Assembly: GCF_022513585.1 (NCBI RefSeq)
Contig: NZ_JAKWBF010000005.1
Location: forward strand, 62,001-126,000
DNA: 64,000 nt
Reading direction: 5' to 3'
Source of the DNA: Gordonia gummivorans
GTDB lineage: Bacteria; Actinomycetota; Actinomycetes; Mycobacteriales; Mycobacteriaceae
How positions within the stretch are numbered: the first letter of the stretch is position 1; each line of letters starts with the position of its first letter. Both the position numbers and the translations under genes were made by a program. The notes under the pieces are model-generated. The model was given only the letters and a program-made list of their open reading frames with translations. It had not been told where the DNA came from and made no database searches. Below, in pieces: positions 37,134-45,585 of this stretch.

Positions 37134-38543
37134 TCAGAATTCGTCCGGATCGAGTCGTTTGATGCGTCGGTGCGGGAAGGCGATCGCCAGTACGGCAGCG
37201 ATGACGATCCCGCAGACTCCGACGCCCGCGATCGCCACATTGCGGGCCGTGTGGTCGGGCGCCGGTGCCACCTGCGGCGCCGCGATGGGCGCGGGCGCAT
37301 TCGGATCGGGTTCGCCCGCAGGAAGATCGGCGGTGAGCGCGGCGAGCGGATCGATGACCCCGTGGCCGATCTGCTGGTCGTGTCCGGTGCCAGGGGCGTG
37401 CGCGGTACGGATGATCCGATCCATCACCTGGCGGGCGGACAGTTGCGGGTATCGCGCGCGGATCAGCGCGGCGGTCCCGGCCACGTATGGTGTGGCAAAA
37501 CTGGTGCCGGTCAACGGGATCGGGCCGTTCTGTGTTCGCTGGGCAGACACCAGCCTCGACGATCCGCGGGCGCTGTCGAGGCTGACGATCTCGGTGCCGG
37601 GCGCCGCCACCGACACCCACGGGCCGTTCAGACTGTTGGAGACCGGTGCGCCCGTGGCGGCGTCGGCCGAAGCGACCGCGAGAACCAATGGGGAGAACCA
37701 AGCGGGCGCGGCCACCGTGGTGACCGATCCCCAGCCCCGCTGATCGTCGGCGGCGGGCGGTGGATTCTGCGGCGTGCAGGCGCCATTGGACTCGACGTTG
37801 CCGGCGGCGACCACGACCACCACGTCGTGGTCGTAGGCGTATTTGACCGCCGCACCCAGGGCGGGATCGTCGAGTTGGTCTGCCGTCGGCGCGCAGGCCA
37901 CCTGCGAGATGTTGATGATCGTCGCATCGAGATCCACCGCGCGGACGATGGCGTGCGCCAAGGTGCGGAGCGTTCCGAAACCGGCACCCACACCGGGATT
38001 CTTGTCGTCGCCGCGCCGATCCTTGGCCGCAAATGCGCCGCTCGACTGTCGGATGGCGATGATCGTCGCTGCCGGAGCGACACCCGAGAAGGCGTCGGTG
38101 CTACTCGGACGCCCGGCGATGATGCCGGCGACGAGCGTGCCGTGGGCGTCGCAGTCGTCGAGTCCGGTGCCGGTCGACACGTAGTCGCCGCCAGCGATCA
38201 CGCGCCCGAGGCGAGGGTGCGGGGTCACCCCGGTGTCGATCACCGCGATCCGCTGCCCGGCACCGCGGCTGAACCGCCACAGCGCAGGGAGATTCATCAT
38301 CGCCTGTGCCGGACTGGGTTTGAGGTATCCGCGCGTGGAGATCGCGGTGGTGCACAGGTGACTTTGTCTGGTGGCCTCGGGCGGGGCGACGGGGGCCGAG
38401 CGGATGAGGGACCGCGGGTTGATCGTCGGTGGGGTGATGGCCGCCGCGGGAATCGCGACCGACGCGAGGAGGGCCGATGCGAAGAGGGTTGGGGCGATCA
38501 GCGCCACCAGACCTGTCCCGCTTCGCCGCCGCCGATGAGCCAT
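37134..38543 (-). CDS. mycP4: Type VII secretion mycosin protease (ESX-4 type)
   Basis: A 469-residue subtilisin-like protease: signal peptide (about 12-36), the N-terminal extension typical of mycosins, catalytic triad Asp103 (VIDTGV), His134 (DAHGTLVAG) and Ser348 (GTSFATPYVAG), oxyanion Asn249, and a C-terminal transmembrane helix with a short basic tail. Mycosins stabilise the T7SS membrane complex. It starts four bases after the eccD stop, forming a leftward pair. In M. tuberculosis the order is eccC4, eccD4, mycP4, eccB4; here no eccB gene follows. Confidence 0.92.
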   Translation of the reverse strand: MAHRRRRSGTGLVALIAPTLFASALLASVAIPAAAITPPTINPRSLIRSAPVAPPEATRQSHLCTTAISTRGYLKPSPAQAMMNLPALWRFSRGAGQRIAVIDTGVTPHPRLGRVIAGGDYVSTGTGLDDCDAHGTLVAGIIAGRPSSTDAFSGVAPAATIIAIRQSSGAFAAKDRRGDDKNPGVGAGFGTLRTLAHAIVRAVDLDATIINISQVACAPTADQLDDPALGAAVKYAYDHDVVVVVAAGNVESNGACTPQNPPPAADDQRGWGSVTTVAAPAWFSPLVLAVASADAATGAPVSNSLNGPWVSVAAPGTEIVSLDSARGSSRLVSAQRTQNGPIPLTGTSFATPYVAGTAALIRARYPQLSARQVMDRIIRTAHAPGTGHDQQIGHGVIDPLAALTADLPAGEPDPNAPAPIAAPQVAPAPDHTARNVAIAGVGVCGIVIAAVLAIAFPHRRIKRLDPDEF

Positions 38544-38546
38544 CGT

Positions 38547-40040
38547 CTACAGCTCCCGGACCATGCGGTAGAGGTCGAGTATCCACAGGAGCAGCGGCAC
38601 GATGGCGGTGACGAGCACGTACTCCAGGACCTCGGCGCCGCGGCGCATGACGGGGGAGAACGCGATCTTCGGTGCGATCACCCCGAACACGATCGATGCC
38701 GCGAGCACCAGGACGGCGAGCGTGAAACCCACCACCGGCCACCGGTCGTCACCGAAGGCGAGTCCGGCGATCACGGCGATCACGGTGACAGCACCGCCGA
38801 TGATCAGGGTTGCCGCCTGAATGAGATCGGTGTGTGAGCGGCCGCGCAGGCACAGCACCGCGCCGATGATGAACGCGAAAACGGTCGTCTTTGCGTTGAA
38901 TCCGGTGTACGGGGCTGCCGCGAGGATCGCGGCGCAGGTGGTGACGGCGGTGACCCCGACGATGATTCCCGTCAGATACGCGTTCGCCACATACGACCGG
39001 CTCTCGAGTGCATCGGCCTTGGGTAACGCCATCGCGCCGATCGCGCCGATGCCCTCGATCGCCGGCCGCGGCTCGAGGTCGTCGACGTCGATGGGGGCGC
39101 CGGCCGTCGGCACCGGCGGCAGCGGCAACTTGGCGAGCACGATGGTGGCCCGTGGAGCGAGCGCGAGTACCAGGAGACCGACGGCGGCCACCACCGCAGC
39201 GACGTCGGCCACCGACGCCTCGATCAGGACTCGTGCTCCACATCCGAGCAATCCGAGAAGCGCGACGCTCGTGACGGCACTGTGCGTTGCGGGTCCGGTG
39301 CCGGTGACCCGGTAGGAGACCACCGCCGCAGCGAGCGTCATCGCGAAGCCCAAAGTCAGGTGCGCCGCACCGAACTGGCCCGGTGTGATGAGCATGCCGG
39401 TGACGCAGACCGCCGGCATCGCACACAGCGAGAGGATCGTCGACGTCGCTGTGTCCCGGTAGTACCTCGACACGATGGTGGCAGCGGTGATCAATGTGAT
39501 CGCCAGCAACCCGCCGAGCCCGGCGACCCACAGGGTGCCGTCGGTGCGGCGGACCGAACCCAGGGCCACCGATCCGGCGACCGCCGCGACAATCGCAAGC
39601 CCGTAGCCCACGTGGCGCGCCGATGCTGCCGACCAACTGACGAACCGGGACTCGTTGAGGCGAGCCACCGCGTCGACCACATCGTCGAACAACACCGGCG
39701 ACTCGCCCGTCCGTGTCGATGTCAGTAGCAGCAGATCACCGTCACGTATTCCAGACTCGGACAGGGATCGATTGAGGGCCAACGGGTTCTGACCCACCAG
39801 AGCGAGGGTCCAGCGGTTCTGCCGGTCGTGGGGACGGCCCCCGGCCGAAGCCTCGGAGTCCGGATGGTCGGGGTCGCGCCGCGCGGGGTTGCGCGACTCG
39901 ATCTGCGCGACGAGGTCACCCATCAGGGCGGCAATCGGGACGGCGGCAGGCAACGCCACATCCAGCTGGGTGTTGCCACCCAGTACCGATACCCGGACGA
40001 GCGCGGGTTCGATCGCCAGGTGTGTGTCCACAGGCGTCAT
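38547..40040 (-). CDS. eccD4: Type VII secretion EccD membrane protein (ESX-4 type)
   Basis: The 497-residue protein has an N-terminal ubiquitin-like domain (about residues 1-110) followed by roughly eleven transmembrane helices, the EccD layout. EccD forms the pore-lining inner-membrane channel of ESX systems. The ATG at 40040 has a GGGAGGA site; a longer frame to 40487 only overlaps the divergent eccC gene. It is divergent from eccC, with a 124-bp gap containing a small palindrome, and is followed immediately by mycP. Confidence 0.92.
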   Translation of the reverse strand: MTPVDTHLAIEPALVRVSVLGGNTQLDVALPAAVPIAALMGDLVAQIESRNPARRDPDHPDSEASAGGRPHDRQNRWTLALVGQNPLALNRSLSESGIRDGDLLLLTSTRTGESPVLFDDVVDAVARLNESRFVSWSAASARHVGYGLAIVAAVAGSVALGSVRRTDGTLWVAGLGGLLAITLITAATIVSRYYRDTATSTILSLCAMPAVCVTGMLITPGQFGAAHLTLGFAMTLAAAVVSYRVTGTGPATHSAVTSVALLGLLGCGARVLIEASVADVAAVVAAVGLLVLALAPRATIVLAKLPLPPVPTAGAPIDVDDLEPRPAIEGIGAIGAMALPKADALESRSYVANAYLTGIIVGVTAVTTCAAILAAAPYTGFNAKTTVFAFIIGAVLCLRGRSHTDLIQAATLIIGGAVTVIAVIAGLAFGDDRWPVVGFTLAVLVLAASIVFGVIAPKIAFSPVMRRGAEVLEYVLVTAIVPLLLWILDLYRMVREL

Positions 40041-40088
40041 CAGGTGATCCTCCCCGAACAGTTGAACCGCTAACATAGCCAACCTCGG

Positions 40089-40102
40089 CGCAGTCCACTG
40101 CG
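40089..40102. promoter_or_regulatory. Palindrome between divergent eccD and eccC
   Basis: CGCAGT at 40089-40094 and ACTGCG at 40097-40102 form a perfect inverted repeat with a 2-base centre. It is the only clear symmetric element in the short gap from which both halves of the ESX-4 cluster would be transcribed, so it is a candidate shared operator. Confidence 0.3.
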
Positions 40103-40164
40103 GAGAATGCACAAGCTGGGGACGATGCACATGCGGGGTTGCTGGATCGGCAGGGGGAGGCGTG

Positions 40165-43100
40165 ATGGTGACGACGACCGAGGGGTTCGTTCGACGACCC
40201 CGCATCACGCCGCCACGAACTCCGGGCGGAGAAGTCAACATCCAGGCCCCACCGGACGTTCCGCGCGTCGTGCCCGGCAGTCTCCTGGTCAAGCTGTTGC
40301 CGGTGGTCATGATCGTGGCCGTGGTCGGCATGCTCGCGCTGATGTTCGTCACCGGCGGACGCAACATCCTGTCCAACCCGCTGTTCATGATGTTTCCGCT
40401 CATGATGGTGATGTCGATGTTCGGGATGTTCGCTGCCGGTGGACGCGGTGGTCCGAAACGCGCGGCCGAACTCAACGAGGAACGCAAAGACTATTTCCGC
40501 TACCTCGGTCAGATGCGCGCGCAGGTGCTCGAGACGGTCGACAAGCAGCGCGCAGCACTCAGTTGGAGTCACCCCGACCCGACGGTACTGCCGAGTGTGG
40601 TCGGGACCCGACGAATGTGGGAGCGCCGGCCCAACGACGCCGACTTCGTGCACGCCCGGGTCGGCGTGGGGTCGCAGCGGCTCGCGACGCGGCTGATGGC
40701 ACCCGAGACCGGTCCTCTCGAGGACATCGAGCCGGTCTCGATGGTCGCGCTCCGCCGTTTCGTTCGCACGCACTCGGTGGTGCATCGGCTACCCACGGCC
40801 ATCTCGCTGCGGGGCTTTCCCGCGGTGAACATCGAAGGAGCGCGACAGGAGACACGAACCCTGGTCCGCGCGATGCTCCTCGAACTGTGCGTCTTCCACG
40901 GCCCGGATCACCTGCGAGTGGGCATCGTGACCGGCGATCCGGCGGGGGAGGTGTGGGACTGGGCGAAATGGCTACCGCACGTTGCACATCCGACCCTGCG
41001 CGATGGTGTCGGAGCGGCGCGGATGGTCTATCCGTCGTTGGTCGACCTGGAGAACGCGTTGGCGGCCGACCTGCTCGAGCGCGGCAGGTTCAGCCGGTCG
41101 GCGCCCCCGTCGGCCGGGCGGGCGCACCTGGTGGTGATCATCGACGACGGCTATGTGACCGGCGACGAGCGGCTGATCAACGACGCCGGGACGGAGGGCG
41201 TCACCGTCATCGACCTCACCGCCCCTGACGACGGTCTGGCCGCGCGACGGGGCTTGCAACTGGTCGCTCGTGACGGTCGCGTCGCCGCACGGAGTGCATT
41301 CGGCGTCGAGGAGTTCGCCGACATGGACTCGATGAGCGGCGAGGAGGCCGAAGCCATCGCGCGTCGGCTCGCGCGGTACCGCTTGGCGACCGCCGCCACG
41401 ATGGCCAATCTCGAGTCGGAGGTAACCTCGACCGACCCGGGTCTCCCAGCGCTGCTGGGGATTTCCGATGCATCGCGATTCGACCCGAACATCGGCTGGC
41501 GGGGACGATCTGGTCGCGAGCGTCTGCGCGTACCCATCGGCTATACGCCGGCCGGGACGACGGTGGAACTCGACATCAAGGAGAGCGCACACGGCGGCAT
41601 GGGGCCGCACGGATTGTGTATCGGCGCAACCGGTTCGGGTAAGTCGGAGTTTCTGCGCACCCTGGTGCTGGCGATGCTGGCCACCCATTCGCCATCCGAA
41701 CTCAACCTGGTACTCGTCGACTTCAAGGGCGGCGCAACCTTCCTCGGGCTCGAGTCCGCACCGCACGTGGCAGCGATCATCACCAACCTCGAGCAGGAAC
41801 TCTCGATGGTGGACCGGATGAAGGATGCTCTCTCGGGCGAAATGAACCGCCGCCAGGAGATCCTGCGCGCGGCAGGCAACTTCGCCAATGTCACCGACTA
41901 CGAGCGCGCCCGCGCGTCGGGTGTGCGGCTGAAGCCGCTGCCCGCGCTGTTCATCGTTGTCGACGAATTCTCTGAACTCCTCTCGCAGAAGCCGGATTTC
42001 GCCGAGCTGTTCGTCGCCATCGGCCGGTTGGGACGGTCGTTGCACATCCACCTGCTGCTGGCGTCACAACGACTCGAAGAGGGCAAGCTGCGCGGCCTCG
42101 ATTCGCATCTGTCTTACCGCATCGGGTTGAAGACCTTCTCCGCCAACGAGTCCCGCACGGTGTTGGGAGTACCCGACGCCTACCACCTGCCGAGCGTGCC
42201 GGGTTCGGCGTACCTCAAGTGCGATTCGTCGGAGCCGTTGCGATTCAACACCTCCTACGTGTCCGGCCCGTATCATCCGCCCGTCTCGGCGGATGCCGCC
42301 TCCGAACCGGCCCCGGCGTCTTCCGTGCCGCAGGGTCACCTCAAGGTGTTCACGGCACTGCCCGTGCCCTGCGACGATATGTCACCGCCGGGAGCGGGCC
42401 GCATGTCACCGACCGAGTCGCTGCTCGATCGCGCGGCAAGTCTTCTCGACGAAGAGCCGCCCGCTGGGTTGTCTGCGGTGGCGGTACCGAGTCTGCTGGA
42501 GACCCTGGTAGGCCGGATGGCGGGCAGCGGGCCGCCCGCACATGAGGTGTGGCTGCCTCCGCTCGACGAATCGCCGACCATCGACCAACTCCTCGGTCCG
42601 CGCGATTGGACTCGGCCTGCGGCGGTGGGGAATCTGGCGCTGCCGGTCGGCATCGTCGACCGGCCTTACGAACAACGACGCGACCAGTACGTCATCGATG
42701 TGTCCGGCGCCGCCGGAAACGTCGCGGTCGTCGGTGGGCCACAGTCGGGCAAATCGACAACGCTGCGCGCGCTCATCATGTCGGCGGCGGCGTCGCATAC
42801 GCCGGAGCAGGTTCAGTTCTACTGCTTGGACTTCGGTGGTGGCAGTCTCGCCGGTATCGCGGGACTGCCGCACGTCGGCTCCGTGGCTACGCGCGGCGAC
42901 ATGGATGCGGTACGACGCACGGTCGCCGAGGTGGCTGCGATCGTCCGGGCTCGTGAGCTTCTGTTCGCGCGGTTGGGAATCGAGTCGATGCGCGACTATC
43001 GCACTCGGCGCGCCGAGTGGTTCGCGACCGGGCTCCTCGATCCGGCCGATCCGCTCGCCGAGGACCGATTTGGTGACGTCTTCCTCGTCTTCGACGGAAT

Positions 43101-44247
43101 CGGGGTGCTGCGCAACGAATTCGAGTCCCTCGAAGACCAGATCAACGTGATTGTCGCCCAGGGTCTGTCCTACGGCGTGCACATCATCGTGTCCGCGTCG
43201 CGATGGGCCGAGGTGCGTCCGGCGATGCGTGATCTCATCGGCAGCCGACTCGAGTTGCGTCTCGGTGATCCGATGGACTCCGAAATGGGCCGTCGGGCTG
43301 CGCAATTGGTGCCACAGAACCGGCCAGGGCGCGGGCTCACCGCGCAAGAGTTGCACATGCTGATGGCCCTGCCGCGGCTCGACGGTGTCTCGACGGCCGA
43401 GTCCTTGCCCGCCGGGGTGGCCCAGGCCGTGGAGAAACTGTGTGCGGCCTATCCGGCACGCGCGGCGATGCCGGTCCGCAAACTCGGTACCGAGATCGGC
43501 GCCGAGGTGGTGGTTGCTGCGGTCGAGTCCGCGGGAATCACGCTGCGTCCCAACCAGGTTGCCATCGGTGTGGGGGAGCTCGTGCTCGCCCCGGTGGTGT
43601 TGGATTTCGGAACCCAGCCGCATTTCATGGCGTTCGCCGACGTCGAACACGGCAAGACGAATCTCCTGCGAACCATCGTGACGGGTCTCGTCGCGGGTGC
43701 GACACCCGACCAGGCGCGGATCGTGTTCGTCGACTATCGACGCACCATGCTCGGCGTCATCGACGGTGATCATCTGGCCGGCTACGCGAGTTCGGCCGAG
43801 CGGGCGGCAGTGATGATGCAGCAATTGGCCGGCTATCTGTCCGAGCGGCTGCCGCCGGAGGATCTGACGGTCCAGCAACTGCGCGAGCGTAATTGGTACG
43901 AGGGCCCGGACGTGTACGTCGTCATCGACGACTACGACATGGTCGCCACTGCGTCGGGCAACCCGATGCTGGCCCTCGTCGACCTCGCTGCGCATGCCCG
44001 CGACATCGGCCTGCATATCGTGCTCGCCCGACGGTCCGGTGGAGCGGGGCGGGCTCTGTTCGACCCGCTGATCGCGCGGCTCAAGGATCTGTCGTCCGAT
44101 GTGCTGTTGATGAGCGGGGACCGGGACGAGGGGTACATCATCGGCCGGGCCCGGATGCAGAACCTCATTCCTGGCCGCGGCGAACTCATTTCGCGCAGCC
44201 GGCCACAGGAGATGATCCAGATCGCGTATACGGCGCCGGTCGAATGA
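40165..44247 (+). CDS. eccC4: Type VII secretion ATPase EccC (three FtsK/SpoIIIE domains)
   Basis: A 1360-residue protein. N-terminus: two transmembrane helices (about 40-65 and 73-92), then three ATPase domains. Domain 1 has Walker A GATGSGKS (about residue 487) and VVDEFSELL; domain 2 has GGPQSGKST (about 856) and LVFDGIG; domain 3 has the degenerate VEHGKTN (about 1160) and VVIDDYDM. EccC is the ATPase that binds and drives WXG100 substrates. ATG 40165 is preferred over GTG 40162 for ribosome-binding-site spacing. A fused single-chain EccC, as in ESX-4. ATGA overlap with the next gene. Confidence 0.95.
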   Translation: MVTTTEGFVRRPRITPPRTPGGEVNIQAPPDVPRVVPGSLLVKLLPVVMIVAVVGMLALMFVTGGRNILSNPLFMMFPLMMVMSMFGMFAAGGRGGPKRAAELNEERKDYFRYLGQMRAQVLETVDKQRAALSWSHPDPTVLPSVVGTRRMWERRPNDADFVHARVGVGSQRLATRLMAPETGPLEDIEPVSMVALRRFVRTHSVVHRLPTAISLRGFPAVNIEGARQETRTLVRAMLLELCVFHGPDHLRVGIVTGDPAGEVWDWAKWLPHVAHPTLRDGVGAARMVYPSLVDLENALAADLLERGRFSRSAPPSAGRAHLVVIIDDGYVTGDERLINDAGTEGVTVIDLTAPDDGLAARRGLQLVARDGRVAARSAFGVEEFADMDSMSGEEAEAIARRLARYRLATAATMANLESEVTSTDPGLPALLGISDASRFDPNIGWRGRSGRERLRVPIGYTPAGTTVELDIKESAHGGMGPHGLCIGATGSGKSEFLRTLVLAMLATHSPSELNLVLVDFKGGATFLGLESAPHVAAIITNLEQELSMVDRMKDALSGEMNRRQEILRAAGNFANVTDYERARASGVRLKPLPALFIVVDEFSELLSQKPDFAELFVAIGRLGRSLHIHLLLASQRLEEGKLRGLDSHLSYRIGLKTFSANESRTVLGVPDAYHLPSVPGSAYLKCDSSEPLRFNTSYVSGPYHPPVSADAASEPAPASSVPQGHLKVFTALPVPCDDMSPPGAGRMSPTESLLDRAASLLDEEPPAGLSAVAVPSLLETLVGRMAGSGPPAHEVWLPPLDESPTIDQLLGPRDWTRPAAVGNLALPVGIVDRPYEQRRDQYVIDVSGAAGNVAVVGGPQSGKSTTLRALIMSAAASHTPEQVQFYCLDFGGGSLAGIAGLPHVGSVATRGDMDAVRRTVAEVAAIVRARELLFARLGIESMRDYRTRRAEWFATGLLDPADPLAEDRFGDVFLVFDGIGVLRNEFESLEDQINVIVAQGLSYGVHIIVSASRWAEVRPAMRDLIGSRLELRLGDPMDSEMGRRAAQLVPQNRPGRGLTAQELHMLMALPRLDGVSTAESLPAGVAQAVEKLCAAYPARAAMPVRKLGTEIGAEVVVAAVESAGITLRPNQVAIGVGELVLAPVVLDFGTQPHFMAFADVEHGKTNLLRTIVTGLVAGATPDQARIVFVDYRRTMLGVIDGDHLAGYASSAERAAVMMQQLAGYLSERLPPEDLTVQQLRERNWYEGPDVYVVIDDYDMVATASGNPMLALVDLAAHARDIGLHIVLARRSGGAGRALFDPLIARLKDLSSDVLLMSGDRDEGYIIGRARMQNLIPGRGELISRSRPQEMIQIAYTAPVE

Positions 44248-45578
44248 GTCACGTGATGACGCAGGCGATACCCGGGAAGAGGGTTGCCGATCCGTCCGTC
44301 GTGATCGACCTCGGCTACGGTCGGGTCACCTCGTCGAGGACACCGGGTGCGGTGCTTGCCGACGTCGGTCAGATCCTCGATGCGGTCGACTCACCCACCG
44401 TGCGTACGGCTTCCGGAACCATGCCCGTCCGTCAGGCATGGCGGATGGTGTTTCACCAACTCGGACCTGCGATCGGCGGAGTGGACTCGGCTGCGCCCCT
44501 GATCGTCGGGCATCCGAGTACGTGGGGTCCGCGCCGGGCGTCGGTGCTGTCGGAGGTCGGTGCCTATGGCCGTGTCGTATCTCTCGTGCCGCGAGCGATT
44601 CTGATCGCGCGAAGTCACTGCGACCCAGCCGTCCGCAGGTGCGCGGTGGTCGAGACCACGCACGTGCCGCACCCGATTGTCGACCCGGTCCGGCCGCCGA
44701 AGCCGGCCTGGGATGTGGCGATCCTGCGCCGCGCAAGTTCCGGGTGGATGGTTGAGCGCAGTGCGGTGCTCGACCCTGCCGATGGGCAGGCCGGCGTGAT
44801 GTCGATCATCGACGACGCGGTCGAGGCCGTGTTCGTCGATGGTGCCGACCCGGCCGATGTGGATGCCGCGGTCGAAGTCGTCACCGCGCATGCCGTTGCG
44901 GGGCGGGTCGTACCGGCCGAGCCTCGCCTGGTGCTGCGCTACGGCGCACGGACGGGAGGGGCCGCTCGTCCGCACTCCGATGCGGCCGAGCCGGCGCTCG
45001 CGGTTCCGGCACGATCGACCCGTCCTCGCACGGCGATCCTCGTGGCGGCAGCGGTGGTTGCAGTGCTCGCCGCGGCAGGTGTGGTGGCGGTGGGTATGGC
45101 GTCGCACCGCGAGCAGACGCGGGAGGTGGAACCAGGGTCGGTGGTCGTTGGGCGCACCACCCTGACGGTGCCCGGAGGTTGGCGGCAGACCGCGCAACCC
45201 ACCCCGAGCGGCACACGCGCCGACCCGTCCACGTCGCGGACCTTGTTCGTGTCGGCCGAGGACGGGCGGCGAATTCTCCTCATCCAGACGCGCGTGCGGA
45301 GCGATTCGACGCTGTCCTCGGTGGCGACCAGCCTGGGTAACCGGATGCGGCAGCGCGGCGACGACGTGGTGACCGAGTTCTCGCCGTCGACGCGATTCGC
45401 CGGACGCGACGTCATCAGCTACCGCGAGGAGCCTGCGTCGGGAAGCGCGATCCGCTGGTACGTCATCGTCGACGACGGGCTGCAGGTGTCCATCGGCTGT
45501 CAGCCGGGCAACGCGGCCGAACCCGTCGACACCGAATGCGAGCAAGCGGTGCGGAGCGCGGTGATCGCGCCGCGGTGA
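44244..45578 (+). CDS. Type VII secretion-associated protein (Rv3446c family)
   Basis: The 444-residue protein starts with an ATG overlapping the eccC stop (44244-44247). A cytoplasmic N-terminal region with an actin/HSP70-like beginning (VVIDLGYGRVTSS and PLIVGHPSTWGP) is followed by a transmembrane helix (about residues 262-286) and an extracytoplasmic domain with two conserved cysteines near the C-terminus. The family is found beside eccC4 in mycobacteria, as Rv3446c. Its role is unproven; the context makes it a T7SS accessory. Confidence 0.85.
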   Translation: MSHVMTQAIPGKRVADPSVVIDLGYGRVTSSRTPGAVLADVGQILDAVDSPTVRTASGTMPVRQAWRMVFHQLGPAIGGVDSAAPLIVGHPSTWGPRRASVLSEVGAYGRVVSLVPRAILIARSHCDPAVRRCAVVETTHVPHPIVDPVRPPKPAWDVAILRRASSGWMVERSAVLDPADGQAGVMSIIDDAVEAVFVDGADPADVDAAVEVVTAHAVAGRVVPAEPRLVLRYGARTGGAARPHSDAAEPALAVPARSTRPRTAILVAAAVVAVLAAAGVVAVGMASHREQTREVEPGSVVVGRTTLTVPGGWRQTAQPTPSGTRADPSTSRTLFVSAEDGRRILLIQTRVRSDSTLSSVATSLGNRMRQRGDDVVTEFSPSTRFAGRDVISYREEPASGSAIRWYVIVDDGLQVSIGCQPGNAAEPVDTECEQAVRSAVIAPR

Positions 45579-45585
45579 GAACGCA

